From JAEUOS01 sp046160545 (lineage in GTDB: Bacteria; Pseudomonadota; Gammaproteobacteria; Burkholderiales; JAEUOS01), in the NCBI GenBank assembly GCA_046160545.1, contig JBJXGS010000044.1:32369-96368 (forward strand): 64,000 nt of DNA, in the 5' to 3' direction. Position 1 is the first letter of the stretch. The number at the start of each line of letters is the position of its first letter. The position numbers and the translations under genes are program-made. Below the pieces are notes generated by a model, which worked only from the letters and a program-made list of their open reading frames with translations, had not been told where the DNA came from and ran no database searches. This document shows positions 42,613 to 52,400 of the stretch, piece after piece.

Positions 42613-43326
42613 CTAGTTCGGTCCACGCGCCCTCAGGACGGCCTCGGCCAACGCGAAATCGTCCGGTTGCGTGACCTTGAAGTTCTCTGCCCGCCCCTGC
42701 ACCAGGCGTGGTTTGAGTCCAAGCGACTCGACCGCGGCCGCTTCATCGCTTGCTCCGGGCAATTGCGCGTAGGCTTGCCGCAGCAAACCGTAGCGAAACA
42801 TCTGCGGCGTCTGCGCCAGCCAAAGACCTTCCCGGGGCGGAGTGGCATCAATCCGACCCGTTGCATCGGCGCGCTTGACCGTGTCGGCAACCGGCACCGC
42901 CAGGATGCCGCCGACCGGATCGTCGGCAAGTGCTGTCACCAGCGTGTCCACATCCTTGCTGCGCAGTCCCGGGCGCGCGGCATCGTGCACGAGGACCCAG
43001 TCCTCTGCCCGGGCTTCGTCGCCGAGGAACGCAAGTCCACCTTCGACGCTGGCAGCCCGAGTCGGCCCGCCGGCATTGATAAAACGCAATCGGGCGCCGA
43101 ATTCCCGCTTGAGCGTATGCGCATGGGGTGAAGCGGGCCACTTGTCATCGCCAGCCAGGACGCAAACGACCAAGTCTATGCAGGATGCTGCAGCCAGGCT
43201 GCGCAGCGAGTGGCACAGCATGGGCAGTCCCGCCAGCGGCACGTACTGTTTGGGAATGCTTTGGCCGCTACGGGCGCCGATGCCGGCGGCGGGAACGATG
43301 GCGAAATGGCGTGTAGCGATGGACAT
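42613..43326 (-). CDS. ispD: 2-C-methyl-D-erythritol 4-phosphate cytidylyltransferase
   Basis: 237 residues. The nucleotide loop is IVPAAGIGARSGQSIPKQY near 10-28. VHDAARPGL carries the metal-binding Asp, and PVADTVKRAD and AQTPQMFRY complete the family pattern. It makes CDP-ME in the MEP pathway. Divergent from mfd, with a candidate small RNA gene in between. ispF is separated from it by 5.1 kb here. Confidence 0.95.
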   Translation of the reverse strand: MSIATRHFAIVPAAGIGARSGQSIPKQYVPLAGLPMLCHSLRSLAAASCIDLVVCVLAGDDKWPASPHAHTLKREFGARLRFINAGGPTRAASVEGGLAFLGDEARAEDWVLVHDAARPGLRSKDVDTLVTALADDPVGGILAVPVADTVKRADATGRIDATPPREGLWLAQTPQMFRYGLLRQAYAQLPGASDEAAAVESLGLKPRLVQGRAENFKVTQPDDFALAEAVLRARGPN

Positions 43327-43351
43327 TGCAATATCTGAAGTGGGCCGCGCC

Positions 43352-43357
43352 TATAAT
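43352..43357 (+). promoter_or_regulatory. consensus -10 box upstream of candidate small RNA
   Basis: A perfect TATAAT in a GC-rich gap. TTGCAA at 43326-43331 could act as a poor -35 box, but the spacing of 20 is long. A start near 43364 would give a ~118-base transcript ending at the terminator at 43447-43481. Confidence 0.55.
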
Positions 43358-43363
43358 AGAGGC

Positions 43364-43481
43364 TTGCAGTCGGAAGTGCGCCCGCAGTGTGCGGTGCGAG
43401 GCGCCGCCGCCCCGTCGGCCCCGCGGCGCGATCTGGCTGCCCAGGTGCGCGTCACCGGTCAGTGACGCGCTTTGTTTTTTT
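43364..43481 (+). ncRNA. candidate small RNA between ispD and mfd
   Basis: About 118 bases between a perfect TATAAT and a strong intrinsic terminator. The sequence folds into three stems: 43379-43398 (8 pairs with a single-base bulge, loop gtg), 43401-43429 (7 pairs gcgccgc/gcggcgc), and the terminator stem 43447-43470. There is no open frame of note. I do not recognise it as 6S, 4.5S, tmRNA or RNase P RNA. It could be a trans-acting small RNA or a terminated leader of mfd. Confidence 0.5.
43447..43481 (+). terminator. strong Rho-independent terminator
   Basis: A 9-base-pair perfect stem (gcgcgtcac with gtgacgcgc), loop cggtca, followed at once by tttgtttttttt. It ends 12 bases before the TTG start proposed for mfd. 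Confidence 0.88.
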
Positions 43482-43493
43482 GGCTAGCCCATC

Positions 43494-46400
43494 TTGCTAA
43501 GCACCCCTCCCTTGCCTGCGGCAGCGCTGCAACCGGCACCTGGTCGGCGTCTGCGCGTGCCGCTGCCGCGCGCATCCCGTGACGCGCACTGGCTCACGGA
43601 CCTTGCACGCACGCGCAAAGCCGAGGCGTGCGGCATGCTCGTGATCGTGTGCGCGGATGCGCGCGAAGCCGCACGACTCAAAGAGGAGATGCCGGTCTTC
43701 GGGGACGACCTGGCCATCGCCCTCCTCCCCGACTGGGAAACCCTTCCCTACGACAGCCTGTCGCCGCATCCCGATCTAGTCTCGGAACGCCTGGAGACTC
43801 TCCACCATATCACCCGGGGCGCCATCGATGTTCTCATTGCGCCAGCCTCGACGGCGCTGGGCATGCTTTGCCCGCCGGCGTATATCGCGGCCAGGACTTT
43901 CATGCTCAAGACGGGCGATCGACTGGATGCGGCAGCGCTCAAGCAGCAGATGGCCAGCGCCGGCTACAGTGCGGTCCGCCAGGTTGTGAGTCCCGGCGAG
44001 TTCGCCGCGCGTGGTGGTTTGATCGACCTCTTCCCGACCGGCAGTGCGGTGCCCTATCGCCTCGACCTGGATGGCGAAACCATCGAATCGATCAAGACTT
44101 TCGATGTCGACAGCCAGCGCTCAATCTATCCGGTACGCGAAATCCGCCTGCTGCCGGCGCGCGAATTTCCTTTCGACGAAGCCGCGCGCACCGAGTTTCG
44201 CGGGCGCTACCGTGAGGTATTCGAAGGTGACCCTTCGCGCTCCACCCTGTATCGCGACATCGGCAGCGGCATAGCGGGCGCAGGCATCGAGTATTACCTG
44301 CCCCTGTTCTTCGAGTCCACGGCGACGCTTTTCGACTATTTGCCCGACAACGCCCTGCTGGTGCTGCATGGGCAGGTCGATGCGTCGATCGCCGAATTCC
44401 GCAAGGACACCGAAGAGCGTTACCGCTTCCTGCGTTCGGACACGGAACGCCCCATCCTGCCGCCGGCGCGCCTGTTCCTGGACGCCGAGGCGTTCTACCT
44501 GCGTCTGCGCGACTTCGCAGCACTTGCGGCAGCCGATGTGGATCCAGCGACTGCGCTCCCCGACCTGGCGGTCGACCATCGCGCCGATCACCCCCTCACC
44601 GCCCTCTGCGGATTTCTCGCGCGTCATCCGGGCCGCGTCCTGGTGGTGGCTGAGTCGGCAGGCCGGCGCGAGACCATGCTTGAGTTGCTGGCCACGGCGC
44701 AACTGCGTCCGGAGCCCTGCAAATCGTTTGCCGATTTTGTTGCGGGGTCGGCGCGCTTCGGCCTGTGCGTGGCACCGCTGGCGGCCGGGTTCTATATCGA
44801 GGACCACGCGCCGCCGCTGGCATTGATCACCGAGACCGAGCTCTACGCCGACACAGCACGTGTGCGGGCGCGTCGCGACAAGCGCCGCGAGACCGATGTC
44901 GAAGGCATGCTGCGCGACCTCTCCGAACTCAAGGTCGGTGATCCGGTCGTGCACCGCGAGCACGGCATCGGGCGTTATCGCGGTCTGGCCAATATCGACC
45001 TGGGTGACGGCGTCAATGAATTCCTCGAACTCGAATACGCCGACGCAACGCGGCTGTATGTTCCCGTCGCGCAACTTTCGGTCATCGGGCGCTATTCCGG
45101 TGCCTCCCCTGAAGACGCGCCCCTGCACCGCCTGGGTTCCGATCAATGGGAGCGCGCGCGGCGCCGGGCGGCCGAGGCGGTACGCGACACCGCTGCCGAG
45201 CTCCTCAACCTGTACGCGCGCCGCGCTGCGCGCCAGGGCCATGCCTTCGAGTTCAAGAACCACGACTACGAGGCCTTTGCCGCCGGGTTCGGATTTGAGG
45301 AAACCGCCGACCAGAGCGCAGCGATCACCCAGGTGATCGAGGACATGCGCGCTGGGCGGCCGATGGATCGACTGATCTGCGGCGATGTCGGGTTCGGCAA
45401 GACCGAAGTCGCGCTGCGCGCAGCCTTCGTCGCCGTCGCCGGCGGCCGGCAGGTGGCATTGCTCTGCCCGACCACCCTCTTGGTCGAGCAACATCACCAG
45501 ACTTTCAACGACCGCTTCGCCGACTGGCCGATCAAGGTCGCCGAGCTGTCGCGCTTTCGCAGCGCGCGCGAGAGCGCCGCGGTGCTGGCCGGGCTGGCTG
45601 ACGGCAGCATAGACATCGTGATCGGCACCCACAAGCTCCTGTCCAAGAACACCCGCTTCGCCCGCCTGGGGTTGACCATCATCGACGAGGAGCATCGCTT
45701 TGGGGTGCGCCAGAAGGAAGCCCTCAAGGCACTGCGTGCCGAAGTCGATGTCCTGACCCTGACAGCCACCCCGATTCCACGCACTCTGGCGATGAGCCTT
45801 GAGGGCCTGCGCGACTTTTCGGTGATCGCGACCGCGCCGCAAAAACGGGTCGCCATCAAGACATTCGTGCGCCGCGAAGGCGACTCCGTCATTCGCGAGG
45901 CCGTGCTGCGTGAACTCAAGCGCGGCGGGCAGGTCTACTTTCTGCACAACGAGGTCGAAACCATAGAAAACCAGCGCGAGCGATTGACGCGCCTTTTGCC
46001 GGAAGCGCGCATCGAGATTGCCCACGGCCAGATGCCGGAGCGGGAGCTCGAGCGCGTCATGCGTGGGTTCTATCAGCAGCGCTTCAACTTGCTCCTTTGC
46101 ACGACCATCATCGAAACCGGTATTGACGTGCCCTCGGCCAACACCATCCTCATGCACCGGGCCGACCGCTTCGGCCTCGCGCAGTTGCACCAGCTGCGTG
46201 GTCGCGTGGGGCGTTCGCATCACCAGGCCTATGCCTACCTTTTGGTGGCCGGCGAGGATGCATTGACGCCGGCGGCCAAGAAACGCCTCGAGGCGATCCA
46301 GTCGATGGAAGAACTGGGATCGGGCTTTTTCCTGGCTATGCATGACCTGGAGATCCGCGGCGCCGGCGAGGTACTGGGCGAGTCGCAGTCCGGCGAGATG

Positions 46401-46928
46401 CTTGAAATCGGCTTTTCCCTCTACAACGAAATGCTGGTGCACGCGGTCACCTGCTTGAAGAGCGGCCGCGAGCCCGATCTCTCCGAACCACTGGGCGTGG
46501 TGACTGAAATCAACCTGCACGCGCCGGCGTTGTTGCCGGACGACTATTGCGGCGACATCCACGAGCGCCTGGTCCTCTACAAGCGCCTGGCCAACTGTGA
46601 ATCGGCCGCGGCGCTGGATGCGCTATTCGAGGAGTTGGTAGACCGCTTCGGCACTCCGCCAGTCGCAGCGCGCACCCTGCTCGAATGCCATCGCCTGCGC
46701 GTCGTGGCAGCCGCAGCAGGCGTGCTGCGCGTTGACGCCGGGCCGCAGGCGATCCTCTTGCAGTTCCGGCGCGAGGCACCGATCGACCACGCGCGCCTGG
46801 TGCAGCTGATGCAAGGTGACCGCAATGTGCGCCTGGCCGGCCAGGACCGACTGCGGGTCACCGCGCTGACAGCGACCGCCGCTGAGCGCGCGCAGGCGGT
46901 GCGCGCCATCCTCAAGGCGATCTCATGA
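43494..46928 (+). CDS. mfd: transcription-repair coupling factor
   Basis: 1144 residues. N-terminal UvrB-like domains (LPDWETLPYDSLSPHPD), the RNA-polymerase-interacting domain (LKVGDPVVHREHGIGRY), then a RecG-like motor: Walker A GDVGFGKTEVA, DEEH box IIDEEHRFG, TATPIPRTL, QLHQLRGRVGRSHHQAYAY, and the TRCF C-terminal domain. Mfd removes stalled RNA polymerase at lesions and recruits UvrA. The start is uncertain: TTG 43494 keeps the family N-terminus, GTG 43557 is an alternative. It is coupled by ATGA to the Sel1 gene. Confidence 0.95.
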   Translation: MLSTPPLPAAALQPAPGRRLRVPLPRASRDAHWLTDLARTRKAEACGMLVIVCADAREAARLKEEMPVFGDDLAIALLPDWETLPYDSLSPHPDLVSERLETLHHITRGAIDVLIAPASTALGMLCPPAYIAARTFMLKTGDRLDAAALKQQMASAGYSAVRQVVSPGEFAARGGLIDLFPTGSAVPYRLDLDGETIESIKTFDVDSQRSIYPVREIRLLPAREFPFDEAARTEFRGRYREVFEGDPSRSTLYRDIGSGIAGAGIEYYLPLFFESTATLFDYLPDNALLVLHGQVDASIAEFRKDTEERYRFLRSDTERPILPPARLFLDAEAFYLRLRDFAALAAADVDPATALPDLAVDHRADHPLTALCGFLARHPGRVLVVAESAGRRETMLELLATAQLRPEPCKSFADFVAGSARFGLCVAPLAAGFYIEDHAPPLALITETELYADTARVRARRDKRRETDVEGMLRDLSELKVGDPVVHREHGIGRYRGLANIDLGDGVNEFLELEYADATRLYVPVAQLSVIGRYSGASPEDAPLHRLGSDQWERARRRAAEAVRDTAAELLNLYARRAARQGHAFEFKNHDYEAFAAGFGFEETADQSAAITQVIEDMRAGRPMDRLICGDVGFGKTEVALRAAFVAVAGGRQVALLCPTTLLVEQHHQTFNDRFADWPIKVAELSRFRSARESAAVLAGLADGSIDIVIGTHKLLSKNTRFARLGLTIIDEEHRFGVRQKEALKALRAEVDVLTLTATPIPRTLAMSLEGLRDFSVIATAPQKRVAIKTFVRREGDSVIREAVLRELKRGGQVYFLHNEVETIENQRERLTRLLPEARIEIAHGQMPERELERVMRGFYQQRFNLLLCTTIIETGIDVPSANTILMHRADRFGLAQLHQLRGRVGRSHHQAYAYLLVAGEDALTPAAKKRLEAIQSMEELGSGFFLAMHDLEIRGAGEVLGESQSGEMLEIGFSLYNEMLVHAVTCLKSGREPDLSEPLGVVTEINLHAPALLPDDYCGDIHERLVLYKRLANCESAAALDALFEELVDRFGTPPVAARTLLECHRLRVVAAAAGVLRVDAGPQAILLQFRREAPIDHARLVQLMQGDRNVRLAGQDRLRVTALTATAAERAQAVRAILKAIS

Positions 46929-48250
46929 AGGCGTTATGGTCGTGCGGGAGTGGTCGCGCCAGAACTCTTTGGTGGTGGTTCGCGTTGGCTGGCGCCTGGA
47001 TGGGAAGCTTTGCCTGCCCGATATTGGCCCAGAGTCCCGGCCCCGGACGCGAGGCACTCGAAGCCGGGGACTACCGCCGGGCCCTGTCCATCCTCGAACC
47101 GCAAGCGCGCCGTGGCGCTGCCGAGGCGCAATACCTGCTCGGCGTCATGCGCGAAAAGGGTCTGGGTATAGGCGTCGACCTGGAACGGGCGCGCCACTGG
47201 TACGGATTGGCCGCCCAGCAAGGCCATGCCGAGGCACGCCAGGCGCTGTCGCGGGCTGAGACGCCGGCACGCGCAGCCTCGACTGCACCGGCGCTACCAC
47301 CTGTTGCTGCCCAGCCGCCGGCGTCGGTGCAACCATCGGAGCAGCAACCATCCGCTGCGCCACCACCAACCCTTGCGGGGCCATCTGCCGGCGACGCGCA
47401 GCGCCTGCAGGCGATGATCTCCGGAGCTGTTTCCGCGGACCGGGTTGCTGCAGCGCGGCACGCGAGTGCGCTCGCGGTTCTGGCAGAAGCTGGCGATGCC
47501 ACAGCTGCGGTCCTCCTGGGTGAGTACTTCGAGTCCAACATTGCTGGCGCTCCGGATTACGGCGCGGCGGCGCGTTGGTACGGGGTGGCAGCAAGCAAGG
47601 ATCAACCCGTTGCTCTCAACAACCTGGGCGCCATGTACTACGACGGACGCGGGGTGGTGCAGAGTTATGCAGAAGCGCAGCGCCTTTACCTGCGAGCCGC
47701 AGAGGCAGGTGACGCGGTTGCGCAATTCAATCTGGCCCTGATGCTGGGCCAGGGGCGCGCCGGGCCGGCCGACAACGCAGCAATGATTGCATGGTTGCGC
47801 CGCTCCGCGGCGCAACGCTATGCGCGTGCGAAGGCGCAGCTGGCGCGCTTTCACTACGAAGGCCTGGCGGTCGAACGCGACTGGCGTGAAGCGGCACGCC
47901 TGTTTGCGCTGGCGGCACGCCAAGGCCTGCCAAGCGCCCAGTATTGGACCGCGCGCCTCCTGACACGTGGCGAAGGTACGGCGCGTGACCTCGAACAAGC
48001 CGCGACCTGGTTGCGGCGCGCGGCCGAGGCCGGGATAGCTCCGGCCATGCATGAACTCGCCGTCGCCTACGAACTAGGGCTGGGCATCGTGTCAGACCCG
48101 GTACAGGCTGTCGCCTGGTACCGCCGGGCTGCCGAAGCAAATGTCGCCGAAGCGGCCACCCGGCTTGCCGCTGCATACGCAAAGGGTGAACTGGGACTTG
48201 GCCCCGACACGGGCGAGGCCGCGCGCTGGGCTGCCAGAATCCGTCCATGA
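46925..48250 (+). CDS. exported Sel1-repeat protein
   Basis: 441 residues with a signal peptide (WFALAGAWMGSFACPILAQS, cleavage near 36). One Sel1/TPR unit near 40-105 (AEAQYLLGVMREKGLGI), a Pro/Ala-rich linker about 110-155, then at least six Sel1 units (for example ALNNLGAMYYDGRGVVQS, AQFNLALMLGQGRAG, AMHELAVAYELGLGIV). Sel1 proteins are adaptors in periplasmic or envelope complexes. It overlaps mfd and serB by 4 bases each, so all three are translated as a unit. Specific role unknown. Confidence 0.9.
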   Translation: MKALWSCGSGRARTLWWWFALAGAWMGSFACPILAQSPGPGREALEAGDYRRALSILEPQARRGAAEAQYLLGVMREKGLGIGVDLERARHWYGLAAQQGHAEARQALSRAETPARAASTAPALPPVAAQPPASVQPSEQQPSAAPPPTLAGPSAGDAQRLQAMISGAVSADRVAAARHASALAVLAEAGDATAAVLLGEYFESNIAGAPDYGAAARWYGVAASKDQPVALNNLGAMYYDGRGVVQSYAEAQRLYLRAAEAGDAVAQFNLALMLGQGRAGPADNAAMIAWLRRSAAQRYARAKAQLARFHYEGLAVERDWREAARLFALAARQGLPSAQYWTARLLTRGEGTARDLEQAATWLRRAAEAGIAPAMHELAVAYELGLGIVSDPVQAVAWYRRAAEANVAEAATRLAAAYAKGELGLGPDTGEAARWAARIRP

Positions 48251-49104
48251 CAAGTGCTTACCTCGTTCTCCAGGCCGCACGCTTCACACCCGGCTTCCTC
48301 GATCGCTTGGCGAGCCTAGCCGGTGCCACTTCTTCTGAACGCTTGGGCAGCAAGGCCTGGCGGCTGACCGGCTCGCCCGACCTGCCGCCGGCGCGCTGGA
48401 AGTCCATTGAAACCATTTGCGATGCAGCACGCGTGGACCTGGCACGCATCGAGCGGCCGCGCGCACTCGCCGATTTCAGACTGGCGGTCATGGACATGGA
48501 CTCCACCCTGATCACCATCGAGTGCATCGACGAGATCGCCGACATGATGGGCGTCAAACCGGCCGTCAGCGCAATCACCGAGGCCGCGATGCGCGGCGAG
48601 ATCGAATATCCCGAGTCGCTGCGCCGCCGCGTGGGACTCCTGGAAGGCCTGCAAGCCGCAGCGCTTGAGCGCGTCTACAGCGAACGCCTGCGCTTGTCTC
48701 CGGGCGCCGAGACCCTCATCGACGGCTTGCATGCGGCGGGCATCACCACCCTGCTGGTTTCCGGTGGATTCACCTTCTTTGCCGACAGGGTCAAAGCACG
48801 CCTGGGCCTGAGCATGGCACGCTCCAATACGCTTGAAATAGTGGACGGGCATCTGACCGGACGGGTCATAGGCGATATCGTCGACGCGCAGGCCAAGCGC
48901 GCAGAACTGCTGGCTGCCTGCGCGCGCCTGGGCTGTAGTGCTTCCGCAGCCATTGCCATAGGCGACGGCGCTAACGACCTGGCCATGATGGAGGTCGCAG
49001 GGGCCTCGATTGCCTACCGCGCCAAGCCGGTCGTGCGCGCGCGCGCCACCTGGGCGATCAGCCACAACGGACTGGACGCGATCCTGCCGTTATTCGCGGC
49101 CTGA
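48247..49104 (+). CDS. serB: phosphoserine phosphatase
   Basis: 285 residues. A short N-terminal regulatory stretch, then the HAD core: DMDSTLITIECIDE with nucleophile D83 and acid D85, LLVSGGFTFFADR, and GDGANDLAMMEVAG. The ISHNGLDAIL end fits SerB. It removes phosphate from phosphoserine in the last step of serine synthesis. Coupled to the Sel1 gene (ATGA). A 65-codon membrane protein starts 3 bases after its stop. Confidence 0.95.
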   Translation: MTSAYLVLQAARFTPGFLDRLASLAGATSSERLGSKAWRLTGSPDLPPARWKSIETICDAARVDLARIERPRALADFRLAVMDMDSTLITIECIDEIADMMGVKPAVSAITEAAMRGEIEYPESLRRRVGLLEGLQAAALERVYSERLRLSPGAETLIDGLHAAGITTLLVSGGFTFFADRVKARLGLSMARSNTLEIVDGHLTGRVIGDIVDAQAKRAELLAACARLGCSASAAIAIGDGANDLAMMEVAGASIAYRAKPVVRARATWAISHNGLDAILPLFAA

Positions 49105-49107
49105 GGA

Positions 49108-49305
49108 ATGCTGCACATCATCGCCATCGGCTGGCTCTGGGTCGCATTCATGATGAGCCTGACCGAGAGGAGTTTCGTGGCCGGGGTCCTGACGTTTGTC
49201 TTTTATGGCCTTGTGCCCTGCGGCTTGCTGCTCTATCTCCTGGCCACACCGGCGCGGCGCAGGCGGCGTGCCGCGCGCGAGCGCGCCGGCGACCCACCCG
49301 CCTGA
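49108..49305 (+). CDS. small membrane protein
   Basis: 65 residues with two hydrophobic helices (IAIGWLWVAFMMSL and VLTFVFYGLVPCGLLLYLLA) and a very basic C-terminal tail (ARRRRRAARERAGD). Its ATG lies 3 bases after the serB stop, so it is translated with it. No known motif. Possibly a small membrane regulator. Confidence 0.75.
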   Translation: MLHIIAIGWLWVAFMMSLTERSFVAGVLTFVFYGLVPCGLLLYLLATPARRRRRAARERAGDPPA

Positions 49306-49451
49306 TTGACCTGGATCCGGGTCTGGCCCACTTTTCCGCTTCTGTTTGACGCTTGCCGGGCTGCCACGCGGCGAATAATCCCCTCAAGGTTTTGCCGGCC
49401 GCGCCGATAACGCGCTCCCGGCCAGGCCACCTGTCCACGAGGGGATACGCC

Positions 49452-52400
49452 ATGTCGGAAGCCATCGAAACTCCTGCGATCGAAACCGAGCCCGGCGGCA
49501 GCGAGGCCGGCAGCCACAGCGCCGCCCACGCGCGCGCCGAACTGCGCGCGATCCGCGCCGCCTTTGCACGCGTCGAGGCCGAGGCCAAGGCCACCAGCGC
49601 AGCGCAAAACCGTGCGAGCGCCGAGGAGCGCGCGCGTGGCTTGGCCGAGGTGCGCAGCGCCACGGAGCGTGCGGCCAGCGCCGCTGCGATCGAGCGTGCG
49701 CGTGCCGAGGAAGCCGCAATCGAGGTGCAGCGCGCCCGCCTGGCCGCCGAGCAGCAGGCACGCGACGCCAGCGAGATGCACGCGCGCGCAATCGAGCGTG
49801 AAGTCGCCGAATTGAAGCTAAAGAGCGAAGCCGACGCCGCCGCAGCAGCGCTAGCCAGTGAGCGTGCCCAGGCGCAGAGCGAGGCGCGCGATGCCGCGAG
49901 CGCGCGCATTGCCGCCGAAAGCGCGTTGACTGAGGTTGCCCGCAAGGCCGCCGCAGAGGCGCGCGAGCATGCCGAGCGCGTGCGCTGCGAGATTGCGACG
50001 GCGCAATGCGACCAAGAGGCCCTGCAGGTAGCCGCCGCCGAACGTGCGGCCGCCGATGCCGCGGCCCACGCGGCGACCCGCGAAAGGGTGGCCACCGAAG
50101 CCGCCCTCAAGATACAGGCGCGCAGACGCGAACTCGCCGAGAAGAGCCGCATCGAGTCCGCAAGCGCACGAGCTGACGCCCAGGCCGAGGCAACACAGGC
50201 TGCGCAAGTTTGTGCAGCCATGGAGAAAGCCGCGTTGGCCGTCGAAATCGAACGCGCGGCCAACGAAACCCAGGCAGGCGAATCCCTGCGTGGGCGGCTT
50301 GCCGAAGCCCAGGCCTTGTCCCGCATCGCTGCTGCGCGCAGCGCGTCCGATGAAGTCGCCCTGGCGGCATTGCGAGAGCGTGTCGAAGCCGAAGCCGAGT
50401 TGCAGCAGGTCGCCCAGGCGCGGGCACAGGCCGACGCGCTGGCACAGGCGCGTGCCCGTGCGCGCGCCGCTGCCGAAGAGCGGCTGCGCTGCGCAAGCCA
50501 GGCTCGCGCCCAGGCCGAAAAGGAACTCCAGGACGCCATGCGTGCCGAGGCAGGCGCCCAGGCCCGGGCCGACATCAGCGCACGCCGCAAGTCCGAAGCG
50601 GCACTCGTCGCGGCACGCCAGGCCATGGCGCGCCAGGTCGCCGACGAGGCTGCCGCAGCGGCAGCCCTGCAGCGCGGTATCGACGAACAGTGTGCCGCCG
50701 AACTCGCGGCCGCACGTAGTGCAGCCGAGGACGCAGCAGCATCCCTGGCCCGAGCGCGCGCGGCGGCCGAGGCAGAGGCCCTCGCCCAGGCACGTGCACG
50801 TATCGCTGCCGAGAGCGCGGCCCGCGACGCTGCCCAGGCGCACTGGAAGGCGGAGCGTGAGCATGACGCCGCGGCCTCGCGCCGGTTGCGTGTTGAATCG
50901 CAGGCGGCGGAAGTCGGTCGCGCCCGACTTGAAACCGAGGCGGCTGCTCTCGCAGCGGCGCAGGCACGGCTCAATGCCGAAGAAGGCATGCACGACGCCT
51001 TGACCCGCCGCCGCGCCCGCGATGAAGAGGTGCGCGCGGCGCGCCTCAAGCGTGCCGCACTCGAAATCGACGCAGCCGGGAAAGCCGCGCATGCCATCGA
51101 GGCGGAAAAGCGCGCTACGTACGCCACTGCCAATCACGCTGCTGCCGCGGCAGAATTGCTCAGGACCGCTGCGGACCGCGAATTGCGCGAACAGCGCGCG
51201 ACCGCAATCGCGCTGGCGCGCACCGCCGCCGAGACGCTGCGCGCCGAAACTCAGCAGTTGCGTGCCGAGGCCGATGCGGCGGCTTTGCGCGCCGAGCGCG
51301 AACGGACCGCCGCCGTCGCCGCCGCCGTTCGCATCGCGCGCGCCCGTCAGGCAGCCGAGGAGAGCTTGACGACGGCCCTGGCACAGGTCGCCGGCCACGA
51401 GTCCCGGCGTACTGAGGCCACGCAGGGCGCCGCACGCATTGCCCAGCAGTCGGTCGCCGCAGCCCGCGTGCGTGCCGAGCGCGAGCTGGCGTTGCTCAAC
51501 GCTGCCCAGGCCAGACTTGACGCCGAGGCACGCGCCATCGCCAGCGCCGAGGAGCGTGCGCGCGCCGAACGAGCCGCGCACCTTGCCGCACTGGCGCGGC
51601 GTCGCAGCGACGCCCGCGCTGCGCGCGCGGCCGAGCGCCGGCGCATGGCCGAGCGGGAATCTGCGCGCCAGGCGCTGGATAGCGCCGAGCTTGATCGTGT
51701 GGTCGCCTTGGACAACGAGACCCGCAGCCGTGTGCGCCAGGTCCACCTCGATCAGGCGCGCACCCTTGCCGCCGCGCGTCGCGTCGCCTTGCGCGCCGAA
51801 GCCGCAAAGGCACGCGCCCTCATGGTCAAAACCCATGTCGAGCGCGAACGCGCTCGCGCCGAGGAAGCAGCCACCCAGGCCGCGAGTCATCTGGCCCACG
51901 CCGAGGCGACCCGGCAGCGCGTCGCCCAGGCGCGGGCCGCGGCCGACTGCGAGGCCGCACTTGCCGAACAACGCCTGGCTGAAAGCATCGACCGTGCGCG
52001 ACAAGGCGCCGCCGTCCGCCAGGCCACGGCGCTGCTGGCCGCCGATGCACAAGCTGCCGCCGACCAGGCGCAGGAGCAGCAGGTGGCCGCCTTGGCCGCA
52101 GCCGCCAGTGCCGCACAGGGGCGCCGCGATGATTCGCTCAAGCTCGCCCACGCCGCGGCGGAACACGCCAGCGCCGATGCGGCCGCACGGGATTCCATGT
52201 ACGCCAGACAGGCTGCGCACAGCGCAGCCGCACAAGCCGCCGCCGCTCGCAGCGATGCCGAAAGGGCGTTGCAGAAAGACCTCAAGGAGCGCCAGGCGGC
52301 CGAAGACCAGGCGTGCACTGCCGCGCAGTCGGCCGCTCGCGCCATGAAGCTCGCGCGAGTCGGCCTGCTGCATGCGAAGACGCGCGATGAAGAGCGTGCG

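Noticed and set aside
42589..43131. 180-residue frame on the plus strand opposite ispD
   Set aside because: ispD is certain; the plus frame has no ribosome-binding site or motif.
44121..46562. 813-residue open frame antisense to mfd
   Set aside because: mfd is certain on the plus strand; the antisense frame has no motif and reflects high GC at third positions.
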